DNA from: Paenibacillus sp. GSMTC-2017
Lineage (GTDB): Bacteria > Bacillota > Bacilli > Paenibacillales > Paenibacillaceae
DNA length: 64,000 nucleotides
NCBI RefSeq assembly: GCF_016019935.1
Contig: NZ_JAECMT010000001.1
Span: 992,022-1,056,021, forward strand
Direction of reading: 5' to 3'
Part shown: positions 1 to 7,420 of the stretch, one piece after another
How the letters are laid out: each line of letters starts with the position of its first letter
Position numbering within the stretch: the stretch's first letter is position 1
Notes under the pieces: model-generated
Told to the model about the DNA's origin: nothing
The model's input: the letters and a program-made list of their open reading frames with translations, nothing else
The model's database searches: none
Position numbers and translations under genes: made by a program

Positions 1-221
1 GATTGTTTAATTAGTTGATGAGACAAGACAGTAACTCCAGTGACCAATACACCTTGCAAAATTCCTTGTACCAAATTGCCAACGACAACGATTCCTCCAG
101 CTACTCCAACGACAAGCAGTACCCATGGGATCGTCCAATCGGCAACTTTAGGCTTTTTCTTCAAAAACAATACCAAAATAAAAAGCACCGGTTTAAATGG
201 ACAGATAAATAGAAAAATAAG
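1..221 (-). CDS. Holin-like membrane protein fragment (Hol44-type), cut by window edge
   Basis: An open frame on the minus strand encodes about 73 residues: a hydrophobic stretch, FLKKKPKVADWTIPWVLL, a second membrane segment, then VQGILQGVLVTGV and QLIKQ at the window edge. This two-helix pattern with KxPKxxDWTIPW and IxQGIL is what I know from small phage holins of the Hol44/Phage_holin_5_2 group. No ATG is present. The frame opens straight after the in-frame stop of the dapA-like gene at 222-224, and the only starts are ATT/ATC or a GTG at 186-188, none with a ribosome site. The first ~10 residues normal for the family look missing, so it may be a prophage remnant. The C-terminus lies beyond base 1. 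Confidence 0.45.
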
Positions 222-1139
222 TTAAGTAGTGCTGATTGTATAACTCTCATTATGAAGAAGATTTTGCATCGTTTGTTCCAATTCCAATTGCAAACTTTTC
301 GTAATCGGAACCATTGGCAAACGGAGTGTGCCAGACGAAATTACACCTTGCTGCGCAAGCAACCATTTTAAAGGTGCTGGGTTCGGTTCTTGGAATAGTT
401 TTGCAATCAATGGAGCCAACGGATCAAATGCCTTTTTAGCTGCTTTAAAATCACCTTGGCTCGCAAGACGAAACACATTGATAAAGTCTTGTGTATTTAT
501 ATTCGCTGATGCAAGGATACCACCTGCAGCACCTTGACTTAACATCGTATGAAAATAAATGTCATCCCCACAAAGAACTGGTTTAGAACCGCGGCTTGTT
601 AATTCTGACACGAGTGCCGTTCCGCCTGAGCTATCTTTTAAACCAATAACCCCGTCAAGCTCCATAATTCTTAATGTCGTATCTGCAGTTAAGCGAACTC
701 CAGTACGGGCAGGAACCTCATAGGCGATGACTGGAACTCCTACTTCTGCCACTTTTCTAAAGTGTTCAATAATACCTTCTTGTGAAGGACGATTATAATA
801 AGGGACTATAACCATGACAGCATCTGCTCCCAGTTGTCCTGCCCATTCTGTCCGCTTCACAGTAGAGACTGTGTCATTTGTTCCTGTACCTATAACAATT
901 GGCATACGACTATGCTTAGCCAGCATACTTGCCTTTGTCGTCTGTACAAGTTCGACTACCTCATCCCAAGAAACCGTCGGAGATTCACCAGTCGTACCGT
1001 TAATAACTAATCCTTGAATGTCTTGTTCTAACAACTTTCCTAAGTAGTTCCGATACGATTCTATATCAAGCTCTGTACTTGGTAAAAATGGAGTTACAAC
1101 CGGTACATAAATACCCTTTAGATCCTGTTCATTCAGCAT
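222..1139 (-). CDS. dapA: Dihydrodipicolinate synthase family protein (DapA-like)
   Basis: A class I aldolase (TIM barrel) of the DHDPS/N-acetylneuraminate lyase family, about 305 residues, normal length. Visible motifs are GTTGES near residues 49-54, PYYNRP near 114-119, YEVPARTG near 141-148 (Tyr and Arg of the active site; family form usually YNVPxRTG) and the Schiff-base lysine in GLKDSSGG near 169. In lysine/diaminopimelate synthesis DapA condenses pyruvate with aspartate semialdehyde, but divergent placement against a LysR gene, away from other lysine genes, makes a different aldolase substrate possible. GGAGG at 1146-1150 is 3 bases from the first ATG (1142) and 6 from the second (1139), so the second is preferred. 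Confidence 0.8.
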   Translation of the reverse strand: MLNEQDLKGIYVPVVTPFLPSTELDIESYRNYLGKLLEQDIQGLVINGTTGESPTVSWDEVVELVQTTKASMLAKHSRMPIVIGTGTNDTVSTVKRTEWAGQLGADAVMVIVPYYNRPSQEGIIEHFRKVAEVGVPVIAYEVPARTGVRLTADTTLRIMELDGVIGLKDSSGGTALVSELTSRGSKPVLCGDDIYFHTMLSQGAAGGILASANINTQDFINVFRLASQGDFKAAKKAFDPLAPLIAKLFQEPNPAPLKWLLAQQGVISSGTLRLPMVPITKSLQLELEQTMQNLLHNESYTISTT

Positions 1140-1249
1140 CATTTTCCTCCATATGTTCTTTAGTGACTTTATATTATCATGGTAATTTGAATCAGTGTTA
1201 TCTATAATAAATGATGAGTAGTATCAATAATATTGATAGGTGGATAACG

Positions 1250-2152
1250 ATGGATCTAATCTATTTCCAAACATTCCGAGAGGTTGCCATTCGCCAAAGC
1301 TTTACCCGAGCAGCCGAAGAGCTTGGCTATGCCCAGTCCAGTGTTACGACGCAGATTCAGAAGTTGGAAAAAGCTTATAATGTGCAGTTATTTGAGCGAT
1401 TTGGTAGAGGACTTCGTCTAACATCAGCTGGAGAGGAGTTATTGAAGATTGCTCTTCAAATGCTTGATCTTTATCAGCAGTCTAAGGAAACGCTGACCCA
1501 GCAAGGTGGAGGAACTCTTTCGATTGGGACGATAGATTCGTTAGCAGCCTATTATCTTCCGCCTTTAATCCAACAAATTCGACAGAAATATCCCGACCTT
1601 GTTATCCGACTTCAGCCAGATCGTGAAACGAACATAGTAAACAAAGTTAGAGAAGGCGAACTTGATATAGGGCTCATACTAGACAATAAACCATCAGATC
1701 CAGCACTAGAGTGGACAACGATCAAGGAAGAACCTTTAGTTCTAATAGCCAATCCAGGACATCCATTATCAAAGCTTGATAAAGTAGGTCTCGACCATCT
1801 AAGTAGCGTTGAATGGATTATGACAGAGGATAGTTGTAATTACCGTATTATGCTGGAGAAGATTTTACGGGCTAATCGGATCTCCTATCGAATTGGCTTG
1901 GAATTAGGTAATCCCGAAGCTATTAAAAGATGTGTAATGGCGGGTTCAGGCATCTCCCTTTTGCCAAAAATGGTAGCTGCAGAAGAAATACGTAGAGGGG
2001 AACTTAAAGTTCTTCCATTCGAACACTCCGACATTCGGTTGGATTTGCAAATGGTTATTCATCCGAAGAAGTGGATGTCGCATTCGTTAGCGGAATTTAT
2101 TGACTTGCTTAAAGATAGTTCGGAAGTTATTCAAAAGTATATAGTTCAATAA
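1250..2152 (+). CDS. LysR-family transcriptional regulator
   Basis: About 300 residues with an N-terminal winged HTH (FTRAAEELGYAQSSVTTQIQKLE, ending in the usual ERFGRGLRLTSAGE turn) and a C-terminal substrate-binding domain starting near GTLSIGTIDS. LysR proteins are cytoplasmic tetrameric regulators that often control a divergent neighbour, here the dapA-like gene; the effector cannot be read from sequence. The start is the ATG at 1250, preceded by AGGTGG at 1238-1243; the ATG at 1211 adds 13 unrelated residues and has no ribosome site. The 107-bp divergent spacer is the expected place for its operator, but I see no convincing T-N11-A palindrome. Confidence 0.85.
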   Translation: MDLIYFQTFREVAIRQSFTRAAEELGYAQSSVTTQIQKLEKAYNVQLFERFGRGLRLTSAGEELLKIALQMLDLYQQSKETLTQQGGGTLSIGTIDSLAAYYLPPLIQQIRQKYPDLVIRLQPDRETNIVNKVREGELDIGLILDNKPSDPALEWTTIKEEPLVLIANPGHPLSKLDKVGLDHLSSVEWIMTEDSCNYRIMLEKILRANRISYRIGLELGNPEAIKRCVMAGSGISLLPKMVAAEEIRRGELKVLPFEHSDIRLDLQMVIHPKKWMSHSLAEFIDLLKDSSEVIQKYIVQ

Positions 2153-2163
2153 ACACACTATAA

Positions 2164-2386
2164 ATGGGGCGATTTTATTCGAAAAATAGCTAACCAATTC
2201 GTACATCTCTTAGTGTTTTCGGCAATCTTCTATATGTTATTTAAAATTTACAAAGCTTTCGCACAAGATGATTGGTTTCAAACACTTGCAATTACTAATC
2301 TAGTGCAATTGATACTGTTATTTATTATTGCCGTTATCTCATTGATAGTTACGGTGAAGTTAATAAAACTGAGCAGGAACGAATAA
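2164..2386 (+). pseudogene. Small two-helix membrane protein, apparent frameshift at the 5' end
   Basis: From 2153 to the TAA at 2384-2386 the frame after the LysR stop encodes about 77 residues with two clear membrane segments (LLVFSAIFYMLF and LVQLILLFIIAVISLIV) and a basic tail (KLIKLSRNE). It has no normal start: the ATG at 2164 is in another frame and runs to a stop after nine codons. One extra base in the GGGG or TTTT run at 2166-2176 would explain this, joining MGRF to IRKIANQF. I do not recognise the family. It could be a decayed gene, a sequencing error, or a real gene using the ATT at 2177-2179. Confidence 0.4.
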
Positions 2387-2434
2387 CGAGTGAAAATGTT
2401 AGTTAAAATAGATTAGTTTTTAGAACAACATTAA

Positions 2435-2478
2435 AAAACAGACGACTTCTATCTTTCATCGAATTCGTCTGCTTTACT
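2435..2478. terminator. Convergent terminator-like hairpin
   Basis: CAGACGA (2439-2445) pairs with TCGTCTG (2465-2471) around a 19-base loop, with an A-run before and a T-rich stretch after. It lies between the converging LysR side and the GNAT gene and could work in both directions. Confidence 0.5.
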
Positions 2479-2503
2479 TTTAGTACCACTTATAACGTCT
2501 CTG

Positions 2504-3034
2504 TTATTTTTTTCTAGCATGATATAAAACATGTTTGTACAAAGGACTATCCTTCTCAACTTTCGGGTGGTTGAAATCTCGTATATAACTCATACCGATT
2601 TTCTCCATAACGCCTTTTGAAGATGTATTAATATCGGCTGTAAAGCTATATACATCATTAAAACCTAATACATTAAATCCATATTGCAAACAAGCTGCCG
2701 CTCCTTCAGTCGCATAACCGTTACCCCATGCTTCCCTTTTCAGTCTCCATCCAATTTCTATACATGGTGTGAAATCAGCCTCAAAGATTGCTTTATGAAA
2801 TCCTATAAACCCGATAAACGCTTTGCTTTCTTTAACTTCTACCGCATATAAACCATATCCACATTGCATAAACTCATCAGTAATGGTTTGATAGAACAAT
2901 TTAGTTTCTTCCACCGATAACGTTTTTGGAAAGTAAGCCATAACTTCTTTATCCCCATTTAATCGACTAAATGGCTCTAAATCTGTATCTTTCCAGTCGC
3001 GCAACTGTAATCTCGATGTTTCAATATAAATCAT
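2504..3034 (-). CDS. GNAT N-acetyltransferase (RimJ/RimL-like)
   Basis: A 176-residue protein of the GNAT fold in the RimJ/RimL style. It begins with IETSRLQLRDWKDTDLEPF and has the acetyl-CoA-binding loop region GWRLKREAWGNGYATEGAAA near residues 90-110, followed by VYSFTADINTSSKGVMEKIGM. Such enzymes move an acetyl group from acetyl-CoA to an amine such as a protein N-terminus, antibiotic or metabolite; the substrate cannot be told here. The start is well supported by AGGAGGTG upstream of the ATG. It is a single gene flanked by a hairpin downstream and a divergent HxlR gene. Confidence 0.8.
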   Translation of the reverse strand: MIYIETSRLQLRDWKDTDLEPFSRLNGDKEVMAYFPKTLSVEETKLFYQTITDEFMQCGYGLYAVEVKESKAFIGFIGFHKAIFEADFTPCIEIGWRLKREAWGNGYATEGAAACLQYGFNVLGFNDVYSFTADINTSSKGVMEKIGMSYIRDFNHPKVEKDSPLYKHVLYHARKK

Positions 3035-3149
3035 TACACACCTCCTAGCTGATACCTAATTTTCCATGGACTAATTATATATTATCTTGTCCATTCTTTA
3101 ACTACCCTTTAAACTAAAAATAACAATAATAACCATTGAGGTGAACGAG

Positions 3150-3500
3150 TTGCTAATAACAACTGATTGTTCAAGAGTGATCTGCCCGGTAGAATACGCA
3201 TTTGATCTGATTGGCGGTAAGTGGAAAGGCGTTTTATTGTATCATCTTATTGATGGAACGAAACGATTTAACGAGTTTAGAAAAATATATCCGAACATCT
3301 CTCAACGAATTCTCACCTTACAACTTAGAGATTTGGAAGAGGCGGGTATTGTTCATCGTGAAGTGTATAAGCAAGTGCCACCTAAGGTTGAGTATTCACT
3401 AACCGAATTTGGCAAAACGTTAATCCCCATCATTTTGATGATGAGAGATTGGGGTATAGCACATAAGGAGCACTTTAGTATCAAAATGGTTACCAACTAA
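3150..3500 (+). CDS. HxlR-family (DUF24) winged-helix regulator
   Basis: About 116 residues with the HxlR signature CPVEYAFDLIGGKWKGVLLYHL, the recognition region RFNEFRKIYPNISQRILTLQLRDLEEAGIV and the wing VPPKVEYSLTEFGKTL. The conserved N-terminal cysteine is present; in relatives such as YodB and HypR of B. subtilis it senses quinones, diamide or aldehydes. The TTG at 3150 is the likely start because GAGGTG (3138-3143) sits six bases before it; an in-frame GTG at 3141 overlaps that ribosome site. It precedes a nitroreductase gene, the arrangement of a redox sensor with its target enzyme. Confidence 0.8.
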   Translation: MLITTDCSRVICPVEYAFDLIGGKWKGVLLYHLIDGTKRFNEFRKIYPNISQRILTLQLRDLEEAGIVHREVYKQVPPKVEYSLTEFGKTLIPIILMMRDWGIAHKEHFSIKMVTN

Positions 3501-3515
3501 CAATAATGTGCGTAC

Positions 3516-3544
3516 TTACGTGTTTGATAGGTATAAAATATAAT
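3516..3544 (+). promoter_or_regulatory. Possible promoter of the nitroreductase gene
   Basis: A perfect TATAAT at 3539-3544 lies 17 bases after a poor -35 match (TTACGT, 3516-3521). A weak -35 with a strong -10 is common at redox-regulated promoters of this kind. It would drive the nitroreductase gene separately from the HxlR gene. Confidence 0.4.
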
Positions 3545-3574
3545 GAGGCTATCGATACATAGGGAGTGACATTC

Positions 3575-4240
3575 ATGTTAAATAAGCCTCAAATATTAGA
3601 AGCTTTTCATGCTCGCCATGCAACAAAAGAATTTGATTCAAGCAAAAAAATTAGTGAAGAAGATTTCGCATTTATACTAGAAACTGGCCGATTATCGCCA
3701 AGTTCATTCGGTTTTGAACCTTGGAAATTTCTTATTGTCCAAAATGCTGAACTTCGCGAAAAACTACAATCATTTTCTTGGGGTGCGAAAAACCAGCTGT
3801 CGACAGCAAGCCATTTCGTCATTTTGTTATCCAGAACAAAGTCGCAGATGGAATCATCTTCAGAACATATACAATATATGATGAAGGATGTGCATTTACT
3901 GCCGCCAGAAGTTATTCAAAACTTGACTCATTGGTATGACGAATTTTTGAAAACCGGCTTTGCACTACTAGATAATGAGCGAGCTATGTTCGAATGGGCT
4001 AGTCGTCAGACGTATATAGCACTTGGCAATATGATGACGTCTGCGGCATTAATTGGCATTGATTCATGCCCAATCGAAGGCTTTGACAAAAAACAGGCTG
4101 AAGATTTGCTGCGATCAGAAGGCTACTTGAATGACGATGAGTTTGGCGTTTCTTGCATGCTTGCATTTGGGTACAGAATACATCAATCTTCAGCAAAAAA
4201 ACGCAGGCCGATTGAACAAGTTGCTGAGTGGATTAATTAA
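3575..4240 (+). CDS. Nitroreductase family oxidoreductase (FMN, NAD(P)H)
   Basis: A 221-residue flavoprotein of the NfsB/YfkO/YdgI type. Motifs are FHARHATKEFDSSKKI at the N-terminus (Arg/Lys contacts to FMN), LSPSSFGFEPWKFLIV, and IGIDSCPIEGFD followed by a GVSCMLAFGYR region. Family members reduce nitroaromatics, quinones or flavins with NAD(P)H in the cytoplasm. The ATG at 3575 is preferred over the GTG at 3566 because AGGGAG (3561-3566) is eight bases ahead of it. The HxlR gene upstream suggests induction by electrophiles or quinones. Confidence 0.85.
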   Translation: MLNKPQILEAFHARHATKEFDSSKKISEEDFAFILETGRLSPSSFGFEPWKFLIVQNAELREKLQSFSWGAKNQLSTASHFVILLSRTKSQMESSSEHIQYMMKDVHLLPPEVIQNLTHWYDEFLKTGFALLDNERAMFEWASRQTYIALGNMMTSAALIGIDSCPIEGFDKKQAEDLLRSEGYLNDDEFGVSCMLAFGYRIHQSSAKKRRPIEQVAEWIN

Positions 4241-4260
4241 GGCTATATCGCGATAGTAAT

Positions 4261-4309
4261 GAGAAAACGAGGGTGTTCCTAAAGCCACAGGCTTAGGAAC
4301 ACCCTCGTT
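4261..4309 (-). terminator. Strong hairpin terminator downstream of rarA
   Basis: A long near-perfect hairpin, arms about AACGAGGGTGTTCCTAA and its complement (4266-4282 and 4292-4309), sits between the converging nitroreductase and rarA genes. Read on the minus strand it ends in GTTTTCTC, fitting rarA termination; it may also stop the plus-strand gene. Confidence 0.8.
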
Positions 4310-4325
4310 CAGAATCGTTACCATT

Positions 4326-5630
4326 TCATTTCAATCGCCGTTGTTGATTTTGTTTTATTTTATCCTCCATACCTTGCTCTGAAGGCTTATAGAAAGATAC
4401 TTTCGCAAGTGGATCGGGTAAATATTGCTGCTTCACATAATGATTAGGAAAGTCGTGTGGATACTGGTATCCTCCATGTCCTAGCTCCGATGCACCCTTG
4501 TAATGTGTATCACGAAGATGCAACGGAACTTCAGCGTTCCCGCTTCTTTCAATCGAAGTCATAACGTTGCCGATGGCAACGGCTGTTGCATTAGACTTTG
4601 GACTTTCAACCGCAAATAGGATCGCTTGCGCAATGTTGTATTTGGCCTCTGGCCAACCTATCTTATGATAAGCATCCATTGCCGTCACAGCCTGCACCAT
4701 TGCTTGTGGGTTTGCGAGCCCTATATCTTCACTGCATGCAACAATGAGTCTTCTTAAAAAGGTCATCGGGTCCATCCCTAGTCTCTCTACTGCATAGAGG
4801 AACCAATATAACGCCGCATCACTCGAACCTCTGACACTTTTATGAAACGCGGACAACACATCGTATTGCGTCGATTGATCGGCTCGAATAGAAGGCTTTC
4901 TTACAGATTCCTGTGCAACCTCCAGCGTAATTTTAACAGAACCATCAGGCTCTGAAGGAGTCGTCACCGCAGCAAGCTCCAGCGCATTCAGAGAGCGCCT
5001 AATATCGCCGCCAGACATCGCAGCGATATGATCCAACGCTTCCTCCTCGACATTCAACGTCATAAAACCTAACCCTCGATCACGGTCCGCTATTGCCCTT
5101 TGCATCGCATCTAGTGAATGTTTCTTCTCTAGTGCTTCTAGTTGAAATAACGTCGAACGCGATAATAGTGCTCCATTCACATGATGAAACGGATTTTCAG
5201 TCGTCGCTCCAATGAATACGATAATGCCTTGTTCAACAGCAGGTAGCAGTGCATCTTGACGGGATGTATTGAACCGATGTACCTCATCAAGAAATAATAT
5301 CGTTTTTTTCCCGTATAACGTCTTATTGCTTCGTGCTCGGTCAATGACTTCTCGAACATCTTTAACGGATGCTTCAACCGCATTTAATTTAACGAAGTCA
5401 CCTTCGGTTTTCAGCGAAATGATATGGGCAAGTGTTGTCTTTCCGCAGCCTGGAGGGCCATACAACAGAATAGATGACACTTGATCCCCTTCAATTGCTC
5501 TTCTAAGCAACTTTCCTTGTCCCACTATATGTTCTTGTCCTATATATTCGTCAAGCGTCTGCGGGCGCATACGATCCGCCAACAAGCGCGCTCTGGGCGT
5601 TTCCTCTTCCTGAAAATTAAACAGATCCAT
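4326..5630 (-). CDS. rarA: Replication-associated recombination protein A (RarA/MgsA)
   Basis: A clamp-loader-like AAA+ ATPase acting at stalled replication forks and gaps. Visible are ADRMRPQTLDEYIGQEHIVG, Walker A GPPGCGKTTLA, Walker B ILFLDEVHRF, sensor GATTENP, the MGS C-terminal domain (IACSEDIGLANPQAM), and the ending YPHDFPNHYVKQQYLPD. Length about 434 residues is normal for the family. The start at M14 of the longest frame (MDLFNFQEEE) matches the family N-terminus and has AAAGGA about 11 bases upstream; the farther ATG lacks a ribosome site. In B. subtilis rarA (yrvN) also neighbours the hisS-aspS-tcdA region. Confidence 0.93.
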   Translation of the reverse strand: MDLFNFQEEETPRARLLADRMRPQTLDEYIGQEHIVGQGKLLRRAIEGDQVSSILLYGPPGCGKTTLAHIISLKTEGDFVKLNAVEASVKDVREVIDRARSNKTLYGKKTILFLDEVHRFNTSRQDALLPAVEQGIIVFIGATTENPFHHVNGALLSRSTLFQLEALEKKHSLDAMQRAIADRDRGLGFMTLNVEEEALDHIAAMSGGDIRRSLNALELAAVTTPSEPDGSVKITLEVAQESVRKPSIRADQSTQYDVLSAFHKSVRGSSDAALYWFLYAVERLGMDPMTFLRRLIVACSEDIGLANPQAMVQAVTAMDAYHKIGWPEAKYNIAQAILFAVESPKSNATAVAIGNVMTSIERSGNAEVPLHLRDTHYKGASELGHGGYQYPHDFPNHYVKQQYLPDPLAKVSFYKPSEQGMEDKIKQNQQRRLK

Positions 5631-5744
5631 GCCAGCGCTCAATCCTTTATGATGGTATAGCAAGATCATAGCATACTAGCACAAATGTTCGCCACACAAG
5701 TGTAATTACATAATCGTATATGAAACCTGCATGAACAGTGTCCA

Positions 5745-6500
5745 TTACACTTCACCCCAATAGAGTTCAGTTACATAATCGAGTACAACTACACCACCCT
5801 TTTGTGATTTCTCAAAAATGTTACTTAATTCAGCGATCATTGGTTCATAGTTAGGATGCCCTACTGCTGGAATGTAAGATGCGGACAGCAATCTACCCCG
5901 TAGTCCTCTTTCGTCTAGTAATTGCTCATAACAGAACTGTTCGCATTTAAGGCTATCCTTTGCAAAATAAGGCCTTAATGAATCTAATGCAGCACTTTTG
6001 TGGGCAACCTGCTCATAATCAGTGCCAAATGTTCGAATCAAGTTTTCATATTGCTCTAGAAACGGAGAACCTATTTCTTTTCTAACGTTCCAAATCAGTA
6101 CAACTTTGCCGCCTGGCTTAAGGATACGTTGAAATTCTAACTTAGCAGCCTCTCGATCAAACCAGTGGTACGCCTGCGCACTTACAATAAAGTCGACCGA
6201 ATGAGAAGGTATTCCTGTTTCCTCTGCAGCACCGCTAATATGGCGGTAACGTTCTTCCCCGTTCAAAAAGGTGATCGCCGCTTCGCCCATCGCTTTATTA
6301 GGCTCTATCCCAATAACTTCACTTCCTCGATCTAGAAGAAGCTTAGAGAAAATTCCGGTTCCAGATCCGAGGTCTGCGATAACACTATCAGCATTAAAAC
6401 CAACCTCGTCATATAAAAAATTTATCGCTTCTTTCGGATACGTAGGACGAAACTTCACATAATCATCTACACGGTTCGAAAATCTTTCTTTATTGTTCAT
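5745..6500 (-). CDS. Class I SAM-dependent methyltransferase
   Basis: A 251-residue protein with a Rossmann-type methyltransferase core: motif I VIADLGSGTGIFSKLLL near residue 40, the acidic ribose contact IGIEPN, VDFIVSAQAYHWFD and ILKPGGKVVLIW. This matches the broad type-11 family (ubiE/YcgJ-like). The substrate is not predictable. Its ATG overlaps the stop of the upstream VOC gene by four bases (ATGA), so the two are translationally coupled in one operon. Confidence 0.82.
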   Translation of the reverse strand: MNNKERFSNRVDDYVKFRPTYPKEAINFLYDEVGFNADSVIADLGSGTGIFSKLLLDRGSEVIGIEPNKAMGEAAITFLNGEERYRHISGAAEETGIPSHSVDFIVSAQAYHWFDREAAKLEFQRILKPGGKVVLIWNVRKEIGSPFLEQYENLIRTFGTDYEQVAHKSAALDSLRPYFAKDSLKCEQFCYEQLLDERGLRGRLLSASYIPAVGHPNYEPMIAELSNIFEKSQKGGVVVLDYVTELYWGEV

Positions 6501-6901
6501 TTCGCGTCAGCTCCTTCTGAGTTCAACCCTATTTGCTCCAAAAACTCCATCCGATTACCGAACGGGTCATTCAAGAAAAAACGTTGATAACCTTCCTCTA
6601 GCCTGATCTCATCATCAATGATAGCTACACCTTGATTAATGAGATTCGTTCTGAGCTGATTCAGCCCTCTGACTTCAAAAGCAAGGTGAGCTTTCCTTGC
6701 GGGTATAAAATGTTGTTGTACACCGATATGAACTTCATGGTTTCCACAAAGAAACCATACACCACCTCTAGGCTGCAAACTTTTTGGTTTTTCAATTTCT
6801 TGAAAACCCAACATATCGCCAAAAAACTGTCTCGCTTCACTCTCACAACCTTCAGGAGCCGCTAACTGAACATGATGAATACCAACAAAACGATAACTCA
6901 T
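6497..6901 (-). CDS. VOC/glyoxalase-family protein
   Basis: A 134-residue single-copy vicinal-oxygen-chelate protein: the first betaalphabetabetabeta half begins GIHHVQLAAPEGCE and the second ends FFLNDPFGNRMEFLEQI. Metal-ligand candidates are the His in HHVQ, the His in AHLAFEV and the Glu in RMEFLE. Members act as dioxygenases, glyoxalases, or antibiotic-modifying or binding proteins; this one resembles uncharacterised single-domain proteins. It is the first gene of a two-gene unit with the methyltransferase. Confidence 0.78.
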   Translation of the reverse strand: MSYRFVGIHHVQLAAPEGCESEARQFFGDMLGFQEIEKPKSLQPRGGVWFLCGNHEVHIGVQQHFIPARKAHLAFEVRGLNQLRTNLINQGVAIIDDEIRLEEGYQRFFLNDPFGNRMEFLEQIGLNSEGADAK

Positions 6902-7150
6902 ACGATCACCACTTTCCTAAAAATGATTGCTTACTCTGCTAGCCATACAGTGGCGGACTCTTTTCCACACCATGTGTTGGTAAATTAAAATATAAGATAT
7001 TTGATTAAGTTTCATTAGTTGAAACATTGTTTCATTTTAATTCAATAATACCCCTTATCTTTATGGAACTCAATACCAAAATATAAATTTCAGTAAACCA
7101 TTTGAAAATGTAACGATTGACGTAGTTATCGCATATGCAAAGTGCTATTA

Positions 7151-7206
7151 AAATAAAATAACCCGCAAGGGAGGATGCTTTTGTCAAAGCGTCCATCTCA
7201 CGGGTT
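7151..7206 (-). terminator. Hairpin terminator downstream of the metallophosphatase gene
   Basis: Outer arms AACCCG (7161-7166) and CGGGTT (7201-7206) enclose an inner stem (GGATGCTTT with AAAGCGTCC). Read on the minus strand it ends in GGGTTATTTTATTTT. It lies 215 bp past the stop of the phosphatase gene, so element A (7232-7413) falls in that 3' region. The rest of 6902-7150 is AT-rich and shows nothing clear. Confidence 0.65.
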
Positions 7207-7231
7207 GCATTCTAATAAAACGTAACTACTC

Positions 7232-7413
7232 TAACGAATCCTACAATGCCTGTTGTGCAATAAAACGGACTTTAATTGTTCTAACGAACACACATACCGT
7301 TATTGCTTCATTACAGTAACTACTGGACTTCTTTTAGCCAAATAACGGCTCTGGAGTTCGTTATAAGACAAAAACGTTACATTTTAATGAAATAAGCGTT
7401 TCTGAGTTCGTTA
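7232..7413. repeat. Element A: four-unit inverted 50-bp-phased repeat
   Basis: TAACGAAT at 7232 and TAACGAAC at 7282 (50 bp apart) face GTTCGTTA at 7356 and 7406 (50 bp apart), with 66 bp between the inner copies. Three of the four units carry a second conserved block nnYTATT starting 16 bases from the first base of the motif (CGTTATT, CGTTATT, GCTTATT). The same plan occurs at 39923-40105. It lies between the stop of the phosphatase gene and its terminator. I know of no named family. Confidence 0.75.
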
Positions 7414-7420
7414 ACGTATG

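Noticed and set aside
15..225. Two plus-strand frames of about 60 residues at the left edge
   Set aside because: The minus strand encodes a recognisable holin-like sequence there; the plus frames have no ribosome site or known pattern.
7151..7206. Structured hairpin as a riboswitch
   Set aside because: No aptamer core I know is present, it does not precede a gene on either strand, and the T-rich tail on the minus strand fits a terminator.
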